From: Bradyrhizobium liaoningense
Lineage (GTDB): Bacteria > Pseudomonadota > Alphaproteobacteria > Rhizobiales > Xanthobacteraceae
Length of the DNA: 64,000 nucleotides
Assembly: GCF_018130955.1 (NCBI RefSeq)
Contig: NZ_JAFCJM010000016.1
Coordinates: forward strand, 1 to 64,000
Reading direction: 5' to 3'
Shown: positions 43,817 to 51,680 of the stretch, piece after piece
Numbering within the stretch: the first letter of the stretch is position 1
How the letters are laid out: every line of letters starts with the position of its first letter
Translations under genes and position numbers: made by a program
The notes under the pieces: model-generated
Seen by the model: only the letters and a program-made list of their open reading frames with translations
What the model was told of the DNA's origin: nothing
Databases searched by the model: none

Positions 43817-44459
43817 GTCTTAGCTCTCGGCGGCGGCGGGCGCGGTTCACCGTGGGCGCGTATCGCGCCGCCGGGTGACGCGACGGTCCACCTGATTCGG
43901 GGGTGAGGGGAAGGCCAAAACGCCCTCGCTCGCGCCGCTCCGAACGGGAAGCCGAAGGCGCAATGGGACGCGTGGAGATGTCGCTCCGCGGCGTCGCGAA
44001 TTGTCCTTCAGATTTCGTCGGCACAGTCTGGCGCATCAAGCGTCGGCCCGTATGAAAACTTGGGCGGCGAGGGTGCCGCCCCTTGATCTGTCGCTGCTGG
44101 CCAGGTGTGGCGCCAAAGCGCTCGCCTGAGGAGGAACAACCGGCCCCATGCTCGGGACTGGGGTTAGGGGCCGCGCCGCCTGTCAGACCCGTCCCTGGAC
44201 CTTAAGTGGTAACCTGGGACCGTCGCCGCCGGAGCTGGAACCCGTCCAAACCTCGCTGCCGCGCGCCGCGCTGGCCTTGAAGGAGGACGGAAAACGCTGG
44301 AATTCCCAAACCTTGAGAGCTCCGGCGCTGCACCGGGAGGCTGATTGCGACACAACCGGAAATATTGGCCGTCAGCACCTCGTACATACGTGGAATGCGA
44401 CCTTCGTGCAAGGGAGCGTCGCTCGGCGGTCACAGTCGCCGATATTTGGTAGGGGAACG
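43817..44459. other. Divergent intergenic region with long rne leader
   Basis: The gap of about 700 bases between rne and the amidase gene shows no convincing gene. Part of it must be the rne 5' UTR, long in known cases because RNase E regulates its own mRNA. I saw no sequence I can identify as a regulatory RNA family. Confidence 0.4.
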
Positions 44460-44474
44460 TTAAGAGCCGATTAA
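44460..44474. promoter_or_regulatory. Perfect CtrA box (TTAA-N7-TTAA) upstream of the amidase
   Basis: TTAA at 44460-44463, seven bases GAGCCGA, TTAA at 44471-44474. This is the full consensus for the alphaproteobacterial cell-cycle regulator CtrA. It lies 48 bases upstream of the GTG start at 44523, close to a promoter position. Confidence 0.7.
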
Positions 44475-44522
44475 CCCTGTGGTTCTATTGCGATAAAAGG
44501 GCTGCTCGGAGGCACGGAATCG

Positions 44523-45827
44523 GTGGCGAGCCGCGCAAATCAACGTCTTTTGCTGGGGTGTGCGCTGCTGTGCGCCGCGGCATTGCCGTGCGCCGATTCG
44601 AGTTCGCTCAGAGCTGCCGAAGGTGCGCCGCAAGCTGCTGTCGCGGCGTCGAATTTCCCGGTCGCGACGGGGGCGCGCCTGGCCGGCGATGCCAAGCAGA
44701 CCCGCTTCATCCTCGATCTCGACCAGACCATCACCTTCCGTGCCTTCACGTTGGGCGATCCTTACCGGGTGGTGGTCGACATTCCCCAAATCAACTTCCA
44801 GCTTCCCGCAGGTGCGGGTGCGAGCGGGCGGGGACTGGTCAAGGCGTTCCGCTACGGCTTGGTGATGCCCGGCGGCTCGCGAATCGTGGTGGACCTGACC
44901 GGGCCCTCCAAGATCGCCAACTCCTATGTGCTCGAAGCGGCCAACGGCCAGCCGGCGCGGCTGGTGCTGGAGCTCGAGGAGGTGGATCGCGCCGCCTTCA
45001 GCCAGTCGCTGGCACCTGAGAGCCGCGCGGCCTTGCGGCCGGGCACAGCGGAGGCTGCGCCCGCCACGGTGGCGGCAAAACCCGAGCCCACCCAACAACA
45101 GAAGCCCGCTGCGCCGGTCGACTCGCGGCCCGTGGTTGTCATCGACCCCGGCCATGGCGGTCTGGACAACGGCACCCAGTCCAGCGGCGAGAGCGAGAAG
45201 AACCTGGTGCTCGCCTTTGGCCTCGCACTACGCGACCGGCTGGAGAAGAACGGCAAGTACAAGGTCGTCATGACCCGGGACGACGATACGTTCATCCCGC
45301 TGAACGACCGGGTGAAGGTTGCTCGCGGCCTCAATGCCGCGCTGTTCGTCTCGATCCACGCCGACGCCCTGCGGCGCTCGGAAGGCGATGCCCAGGGCGC
45401 CACGATCTACACGCTATCGGACAAGGCGTCCGACGCCGAGGCCGAGCGGTTGGCGGACGCTGAGAACCGGGCGGACGCCATCGGCGGGGTCAACCTCACC
45501 GACGAGCCGGTCGAGGTCGCCGACATCCTGATCGACCTGGCGCAGCGGGAAACCCGCACCTTTTCAAATCGCTTTGCCCGCCTCCTGATGGGGGAGATGA
45601 AGTCCACCGTGCGGATGCACAAGCATCCGCTTAAGTCGGCCGGATTCCGGGTGCTGAAGGCGCCCGACGTGCCGTCCGTCCTGGTGGAACTCGGCTACGT
45701 CTCGAACAAGAGCGATCTGGAGCATCTGGTCTCGGAGAGCTGGCGCTCCAAGACGGTGGCGTCGATGGCGCAGGCGATCGACGCGTTTCTGGCCAAGCGG
45801 CTGGCCACGGCCGGTCCGGGCAATTGA
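44523..45827 (+). CDS. amiC: N-acetylmuramoyl-L-alanine amidase with AMIN domain
   Basis: The 434-residue protein starts with GTG, has GGAGG 10-14 bases upstream, a signal-like N-terminus (LLLGCALLCAAALPCADSSS), an AMIN domain (about residues 48-150, DAKQTRFILDLDQTITFRAF) that targets septal peptidoglycan, a linker, and an Amidase_3 catalytic domain with zinc ligands in VVIDPGHGGLDNGTQSSGES (His), a Glu shortly after (SEKNLVLAFGL) and SIHADA (His), plus the C-terminal catalytic Glu in VLVELGYVSNKSDL. It cleaves the peptide from MurNAc to separate daughter cells. The CtrA box upstream suggests cell-cycle timing. PBP1A follows 245 bases downstream. Confidence 0.93.
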   Translation: MASRANQRLLLGCALLCAAALPCADSSSLRAAEGAPQAAVAASNFPVATGARLAGDAKQTRFILDLDQTITFRAFTLGDPYRVVVDIPQINFQLPAGAGASGRGLVKAFRYGLVMPGGSRIVVDLTGPSKIANSYVLEAANGQPARLVLELEEVDRAAFSQSLAPESRAALRPGTAEAAPATVAAKPEPTQQQKPAAPVDSRPVVVIDPGHGGLDNGTQSSGESEKNLVLAFGLALRDRLEKNGKYKVVMTRDDDTFIPLNDRVKVARGLNAALFVSIHADALRRSEGDAQGATIYTLSDKASDAEAERLADAENRADAIGGVNLTDEPVEVADILIDLAQRETRTFSNRFARLLMGEMKSTVRMHKHPLKSAGFRVLKAPDVPSVLVELGYVSNKSDLEHLVSESWRSKTVASMAQAIDAFLAKRLATAGPGN

Positions 45828-45982
45828 AAACGGAGCCTGGCGAGCCGCCCAAAGCCCTAGTTTGGCCACAGCGGGCGCCTTATAAAAACGGGATGAGGGG
45901 ACCCGGAATCGGTGAGATCTCCCCCGGCAAGCGTGTTAGGGCTCGGCGCCCAGTGATGCTTATGACGTAGGCCGAAGACTTG

Positions 45983-46017
45983 GCTTCTTGAGGAAGAAGG
46001 CTTCGCTTCTTGAGGAA
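45983..46017. repeat. Two 13-bp direct repeats upstream of PBP1A
   Basis: GCTTCTTGAGGAA occurs at 45983-45995 and again at 46005-46017, so the copies are 22 bases apart, about two DNA turns. The pair ends 55 bases before the PBP1A ATG. Confidence 0.5.
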
Positions 46018-46072
46018 AGCGCCTTTTGCCGGCGCCAAAGGTTATTCAAGGGTTGGGACGGATAGACAGATA

Positions 46073-48568
46073 ATGCGCTTGCTGGTGCGGTTTTTCGGTT
46101 TCCTGTTCGCCGCGGGAACAGTCGTCTTCCTGGTCGGCGTCGGAGCTGTGGCGGGCTTGATCTGGCATTTCTCCAAGGACTTGCCGGACTACTCTCAGCT
46201 TCAGGATTACGAGCCGCCGGTGATGACTCGCGTGCATGCGGTCGACGGTTCGCTCGTTGGCGAATACGCCAAGGAGCGGCGGCTGTATCTGCCGATCCAG
46301 GCGGTGCCAAAACTCGTGATCAACGCCTTCCTCGCCGCCGAGGACAAGAACTTCTACGAGCACGGCGGCATCGACTACACCGGCATGGCGCGCGCCGGCG
46401 TTGCCTACATTCAGAACTACGGATCCAACCGCCGCCCGCAGGGTGCCTCCACGATCACCCAGCAGGTTGCGAAGAACTTCCTCCTGACCAACGAGGTCTC
46501 GTTCGCACGCAAGATCAAGGAAGCCTTGCTGGCGATGCGCATCGAGCGCACCTATTCCAAGGACAAGATACTCGAATTGTATCTGAACGAGATCTATCTC
46601 GGCCTCGGCGCCTACGGCATCGCGGCCGCCTCGCTGGTCTATTTCGACAAGTCTGTCAACGAGCTCACGATCTCGGAGGCCGCCTATCTCGCCTCGCTGC
46701 CGAAGATGCCGGCGACGCTGCATCCCGTCCGCAATCGCGACCGCGCCATCGAGCGCCGCAACTACGTGATCGACCGCCTCGTCGAGAACGGCTGGATCAA
46801 GCAGGCCGACGCCGACAAGGCGCGCAAGGAACAGCTCGTCGTCGCCGGCCGCGGCAACGGCGCCCACACCTTCGCCGGCGAATATTTCGCGGAAGAAGTC
46901 CGCCGCGACATCTTCGAGCGTTATGGCGAGAAGAAGCTTTATGAAGGCGGCCTGTCGGTCCGCACCACGCTCGATCCCAAGATCCAGGTGATGGCGCGCA
47001 AGACCATGGTGACCGGCCTCGTCAATTACGATGAGCAGCAGGGCTATCGCGGCGCCGTCAGCAAGCTCGACATCTCCGGCGACTGGGGCGTGAAGCTCGC
47101 CGACGTCAAATCGCTCTCCGACATCTCGCCGTGGCGGATGGCGGTCGTGCTCGAGACCAGCGACCAGTCGGCGCGGATCGGCTTCCAGCCGGGTCGCGAA
47201 CTCGGCGGCGCCATCAGCAAGCAGCGCGAGACCGGGCTGATCTCCATCGACGGCGTGAAATGGGCGCGGGCGACCGCGGGCAACGCAAAGGGCCGGCAGC
47301 CATCGTCGGTTGCGCAGGTGCTCCAGGCAGGCGACGTGATCTACGCCGATCCGCTCTACAAGGACGGCAACCCGGTCGAAGGCCAGTACCGTCTGCGCCA
47401 GATTCCCGAAGTGTCCGGTGCGATGGTGGTGATGGATCCCTGGACCGGCCGCGTGCTCGCCATGGTCGGCGGTTTCTCCTTCGACCAGAGCCAGTTCAAC
47501 CGCGCCACCCAGGCCTATCGTCAGCCCGGCTCGTCGTTCAAGCCGATTGTCTATTCGGCCGCGCTCGATAACGGCTACACGCCGTCGACCGTCGTGGTCG
47601 ACGCGCCGATCGAAATCGACCAGGGGCAGGGCGCCGGCGTCTGGCGGCCGGAAAACTTTGATGCCGGCAAGTACAACGGGCCGATGACCCTGCGTAACGC
47701 GCTGCGCCTGTCGCGCAACACGGTGACGGTGCGGCTCGCCCAGGACATTGGTATGCCCCTGATCGGCGAATATGCCCGGCGCTTGGGCGTCTATGATGAG
47801 TTGCCCAATTACCTGTCCTATTCGCTCGGCGCCGGGGAGACCACGGTGATGCGGATGGTCACGGCTTATTCGATGATCGCCAATGGCGGCCGCCGCGTGA
47901 AGCCGACCCTGATCGACCGCATCCAGGACCGTTACGGTCACACGGTCTTCAAGCACGACCAGCGCGAATGCCGCGGCTGCGACGCGCCTGGGGGCTGGAA
48001 GAACCAGGCGGAACCGCAACTGATCGACCGGCGCGAGCAGGTGCTCGACGCCATGACCGCCTATCAGATCACCGAGCTTCTGGAAGGCGTGGTCCAGGCC
48101 GGCACCGCCACCGTCATCAAGGAGGTCGGCAAGCCGATCGCCGGCAAGACGGGCACGACCAACGAGGCCAAGGATGCCTGGTTCGTCGGCTATTCGCCCG
48201 ACATTGCTGTCGGCGTCTATATGGGTTTTGACAAGCCGCGTCCGCTCGGCCGGGGCAACGCTGCGACCGGCGGCCATCTCGCCGCTCCCATCGTGCGCGA
48301 CTTCCTGAAGCTCGCGCTCGCCGACAAGCAGGCTGTTCCGTTCAAGGTGCCGGCCGGCATCAAGCTGATCCGCGTCGTCTCCAAGACCGGCATGCGCGCT
48401 GGTCCGGGCGAAACCGGCGGAACCATTCTCGAAGCCTTCAAGCCCGGCACCGCGCCGCCCGACAACTATTCGGTCATCGGCGTCGCCGACGCCGACGGAC
48501 GGCTGCCGCAGCAGGCGCCGCCGGATTCCGGCTTCTTCATGCGGCCCGGCACCGGCGGATTGTACTGA
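46073..48568 (+). CDS. mrcA: Penicillin-binding protein 1A (bifunctional transglycosylase/transpeptidase)
   Basis: With the ATG at 46073 the product is 831 residues. A membrane anchor (RFFGFLFAAGTVVFLVGVGA) precedes the glycosyltransferase domain with EDKNFYEHGGIDYTGMARA (catalytic Glu), RPQGASTITQQVAKNF and the MRIERTYSKDKILELYLN block. After an OB-like insertion, the transpeptidase domain has the active Ser in RQPGSSFKPIVYSAAL, the SxN in LSRNTVTVRLA and KTGTT in IAGKTGTTNEAKDAWFVG. It polymerises and cross-links peptidoglycan in the periplasm. The upstream part of the frame (46010-46072) has no RBS and is not family-like. Confidence 0.95.
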   Translation: MRLLVRFFGFLFAAGTVVFLVGVGAVAGLIWHFSKDLPDYSQLQDYEPPVMTRVHAVDGSLVGEYAKERRLYLPIQAVPKLVINAFLAAEDKNFYEHGGIDYTGMARAGVAYIQNYGSNRRPQGASTITQQVAKNFLLTNEVSFARKIKEALLAMRIERTYSKDKILELYLNEIYLGLGAYGIAAASLVYFDKSVNELTISEAAYLASLPKMPATLHPVRNRDRAIERRNYVIDRLVENGWIKQADADKARKEQLVVAGRGNGAHTFAGEYFAEEVRRDIFERYGEKKLYEGGLSVRTTLDPKIQVMARKTMVTGLVNYDEQQGYRGAVSKLDISGDWGVKLADVKSLSDISPWRMAVVLETSDQSARIGFQPGRELGGAISKQRETGLISIDGVKWARATAGNAKGRQPSSVAQVLQAGDVIYADPLYKDGNPVEGQYRLRQIPEVSGAMVVMDPWTGRVLAMVGGFSFDQSQFNRATQAYRQPGSSFKPIVYSAALDNGYTPSTVVVDAPIEIDQGQGAGVWRPENFDAGKYNGPMTLRNALRLSRNTVTVRLAQDIGMPLIGEYARRLGVYDELPNYLSYSLGAGETTVMRMVTAYSMIANGGRRVKPTLIDRIQDRYGHTVFKHDQRECRGCDAPGGWKNQAEPQLIDRREQVLDAMTAYQITELLEGVVQAGTATVIKEVGKPIAGKTGTTNEAKDAWFVGYSPDIAVGVYMGFDKPRPLGRGNAATGGHLAAPIVRDFLKLALADKQAVPFKVPAGIKLIRVVSKTGMRAGPGETGGTILEAFKPGTAPPDNYSVIGVADADGRLPQQAPPDSGFFMRPGTGGLY

Positions 48569-48673
48569 GCCAACAGATTTGACGTGAACGAGCGGGCGGT
48601 TGCGCTTTGGCGCGACCGCCGTTACATCCCCATCTCAATCGAACGCGGTCATTCCGCGAGATCAGAGAACAAC

Positions 48674-49805
48674 ATGCGCGCCGAAATCGAACGGTTGGTA
48701 GAAGAGATCAAGCAGTCAGTCGGGCTGCTGAGGAGGCATCTTTGACGTCGAGAAATCGACGGCGCGCCTCGCTGAGCTGAACAAGCTCGCAGAAGATCCC
48801 AATCTCTGGAACGATCCCCAAAAGGCCCAGAAGCTGATGCAGGAGCGAACCTCGCTGGAGGATTCGCTGTCGGGCATCGGCAAGGTCGAGCAGGAGCTCG
48901 AGGACAATATCGGCATGATTGAGCTCGGCGAGGCCGAGGGCGATGAGGGCGTCGTCGCCGAGGCCGAGACCGCGCTGAAGAACCTCAAGAAGGAGGTTGC
49001 GCGGCGCGAACTCGAGGCGCTGCTGTCGGGCGAGGCCGATCGTTTCGATTCCTATCTCGAAGTCCATGCCGGCGCCGGCGGCACCGAGAGCCAGGACTGG
49101 GCACAGATGCTCTTGCGCATGTACACGCGCTGGGCCGACACCCACGGCTTCAAGGTCGAGGTCCTGGAAGAGTCCGAGGGCGAAGAGGCCGGCATCAAAT
49201 CCGCGACGATCCAGGTTTCCGGCCACAACGCCTATGGCTGGCTGAAGACCGAAGCCGGCGTGCACCGGCTGGTGCGCATCTCGCCGTTCGACTCCAACGC
49301 CCGCCGGCACACCTCGTTTTCGAGCGTGCAGGTGTTCCCGGTCATTGACGACAGCATCAAGATCGACATCAAGGAATCCGACGTCCGCACCGACACCATG
49401 CGTTCGGGCGGCGCCGGCGGCCAGCACGTCAACAAGACCGAATCCGCGGTGCGCCTGACGCATATTCCGACCGGCGTCGCGGTGGTCTGCCAGGCCGGCC
49501 GCTCCCAGCACAAGAACCGGGCGCAGGCCTGGGACATGCTGCGCGCGCGCCTCTACGAGATCGAGCTGAAGAAGCGCGAGGAGAAGGCAGCCGCCGACCA
49601 GGCCGCCAAGACCGATATTGGCTGGGGCCACCAGATCCGCTCCTACGTGCTGCAGCCCTATCAGATGGTAAAGGACCTTCGCACGGGCGTGCAGACTTCC
49701 GATACATCGGGCGTGCTCGGCGGCGATCTCGACGAGTTCATGGCGGCAACGCTGGCGCAGCGCGCGTTCGGAACCACCACGGGCGACGTCGAGGACGTGG
49801 ATTAG
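48674..49805 (+). CDS. prfB: Peptide chain release factor 2 with programmed +1 frameshift
   Basis: The zero frame from the ATG at 48674 encodes [20 protein letters not shown] and reaches an in-frame TGA at 48743-48745. The slippery site is CTT TGA C (48740-48746), preceded by the SD-like AGGAGG at 48731-48736, the classical autoregulatory signal. A +1 shift at CTT continues as [20 protein letters not shown] for 376 residues in total. The peptidyl-hydrolysis motif GGQ is in [17 protein letters not shown] and the codon-reading SPF in [14 protein letters not shown]2 terminates at UGA and UAA; UGA at the shift site lets it sense its own level. Confidence 0.95.
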
Positions 49806-49807
49806 CC

Positions 49808-50680
49808 ATGGCGCGCGTTGCCTTCATCGGGCTTGGACGGATGGGCCATGGCATGGCCGGCCGTTATCTCGATGCCGGCCACACCGTTGCGATCTGGAAT
49901 CGCAGCAAGGCCAAGGCGGAGGATTTGATCGCGCGCGGCGCGCGTTGGGCGACCTCGCCGGAGGACGCCGCTGTTGATGCCGACGCGGTCGTCACTATGG
50001 TCGCCGATGATGAAGCTTCGCGCGCGGTCTGGCTCGGCCCCACGGGCGCTGCCAAGACCGCGAAGGCCGGTACGATCGCGATCGAGTGCTCCACCGTTTC
50101 CTACGATCACGCACGCGAACTCGGCCGCGAGCTGAACGCGCGCGGCCTGATGTACATCGACTGCCCCGTGACGGGATTGCCGGATGCCGCGGCGGCGGGA
50201 AAGCTGACGCTTCTGGTCGGCGCAGACGCCGCCGATCTCGAACGCGCGCGGCCTTTTCTCGAGCCGATCGGCTCGACCATCCGCCATTTTGGCGCGGTCG
50301 GCTCCGGCACGGTCTACAAGCTCATCAACAACCTCATGGGCGCGATCCAGATCGCGGGCCTTGCCGAAGGCCTTGCGATCGCCGAGCAGGCCGGGCTCGA
50401 CATGAAGCTGGTGCTGGAAGCGATCCAGGGCGGCGTTGCCGCAAGCCCGCAGGTGCTGCGTCACTCCAAACGCATGGTCGCGCGCGACTTTGCCGGTGCG
50501 ACTTTTACGGCCGCGCTGCGGCACAAGGATGCCGCCTACGCCGTGAAGCTCGCCGAGAGCTTGCTCGCCGGCAAGCCGCTGGTCGCCCGTGCCGCGGTGG
50601 AAGCCTATGCTCAGGCCAAGGCGGCGATGCCCGACGAAGACGAGGGTCGCATGATCGAGCTGGTGTCGCGGCCGAAATAG
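49808..50680 (+). CDS. NAD(P)-dependent dehydrogenase, 3-hydroxyisobutyrate/tartronate-semialdehyde type
   Basis: The 290-residue protein has an N-terminal Rossmann site (ARVAFIGLGRMGHGMAGRYL), the family's substrate motif in DCPVTGLPDAAAAGKLTLLV, and the catalytic Lys region in GSGTVYKLINNLMGAIQIAG. It belongs to the beta-hydroxyacid dehydrogenases. It starts two bases after the prfB stop, so the two are probably cotranscribed, although no functional link is evident. The exact substrate is not determinable. Confidence 0.9.
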   Translation: MARVAFIGLGRMGHGMAGRYLDAGHTVAIWNRSKAKAEDLIARGARWATSPEDAAVDADAVVTMVADDEASRAVWLGPTGAAKTAKAGTIAIECSTVSYDHARELGRELNARGLMYIDCPVTGLPDAAAAGKLTLLVGADAADLERARPFLEPIGSTIRHFGAVGSGTVYKLINNLMGAIQIAGLAEGLAIAEQAGLDMKLVLEAIQGGVAASPQVLRHSKRMVARDFAGATFTAALRHKDAAYAVKLAESLLAGKPLVARAAVEAYAQAKAAMPDEDEGRMIELVSRPK

Positions 50681-50773
50681 GGACGCTTGGCTCTCCCGGA
50701 AATCGGGTGGTCATTCCCCTGGCTTCGCGCTAGGCGGCGTGTCTGACGCCGGTGGCCAAAACGCCAAAACGCA

Positions 50774-51679
50774 ATGCCTCACACTGACAACAGAATCGAC
50801 GCGCGCGACTGGCTGTTGCTCGGCCTGCTCTCGGTGTTGTGGGGTGGTTCGTTCTTCTTCAACGGCGCAGCCTTACGGGAATTGCCGCCGCTGACGCTGG
50901 TGTTGCTGCGGGTGGCTCTGGGCGCGGCCTTCTTGTTGCCGCTGCTGCGACTCTATCGGATCAGCCTTCCCGGGGGTGTCGCAGGCTGGCGGCCGTATGT
51001 CGCCATGGCGTTTCTCAACAACGTGCTGCCGTTCTCGCTGATCGTGACGGGGCAATTGTTCATTTCGAGTGGGCTGGCGTCGATCCTCAACGCCACCACG
51101 CCGCTGTTCACGGTCGCCGTGATGGCGGCCGTGGGAGAGGAAGAGCTGATCGCGCGGCGGGTCGCCGGCGTCGTCGTGGGACTCTTTGGCGTGATCATTC
51201 TGCGGGGGACGGGCGCCGAGCTGCTGACGGGTCAGGGAATCGGGATCCTGCTCTGCCTCGCCGCGGCGCTCAGCTACGGTTTCTCGGCCCTGGTGGCGCG
51301 GCGCTGGCTCTCGACATCACCGCCACTTGCAACGGCGACATGTCAGTTGCTGGCATCGACAGTCATGATGACGGTTCTGGCCGTCGCAATCGATCAGCCG
51401 TGGCGCCTGCCGATGCCTGGTATCACAACCTGCCTCGCGGTGCTCGGCTCGGCAGGCCTCTCGACCGCGCTCGCCTACCTCGTCTTCTTTCAGGTGCTGC
51501 GGCGCTCAGGAGCAACCAACGTGACCCTGGTGACGCTGCTCATTCCCGTGACCGCGATCCTGCTCGGCTATCTCATCTTGGGTGAGCCGATCTCGGTGCG
51601 CGAGATCGTCGGTGCCTTGGTCATCGCCAGCGCGTTGCTCGTGATCGACGGGCGCGCGCTGACGTGGCTGCGACGATAG
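50774..51679 (+). CDS. EamA/DMT-family transporter
   Basis: The 301-residue protein has ten predicted helices in two EamA repeats: WLLLGLLSVLWGGSFFFNGA at the start, NATTPLFTVAVMAAVGEEEL closing the first half, and LLIPVTAILLGYLILGEPIS in the second. It is an inner-membrane exporter of unknown small molecule, not closely similar to the other two EamA genes. It ends one base from the convergent carbamoyltransferase stop. Confidence 0.87.
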   Translation: MPHTDNRIDARDWLLLGLLSVLWGGSFFFNGAALRELPPLTLVLLRVALGAAFLLPLLRLYRISLPGGVAGWRPYVAMAFLNNVLPFSLIVTGQLFISSGLASILNATTPLFTVAVMAAVGEEELIARRVAGVVVGLFGVIILRGTGAELLTGQGIGILLCLAAALSYGFSALVARRWLSTSPPLATATCQLLASTVMMTVLAVAIDQPWRLPMPGITTCLAVLGSAGLSTALAYLVFFQVLRRSGATNVTLVTLLIPVTAILLGYLILGEPISVREIVGALVIASALLVIDGRALTWLRR

Positions 51680-51680
51680 G

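Noticed and set aside
46010..46072. Longer start for PBP1A at 46010
   Set aside because: The extension overlaps the direct repeats and has no ribosome binding site; the family starts at the membrane anchor.
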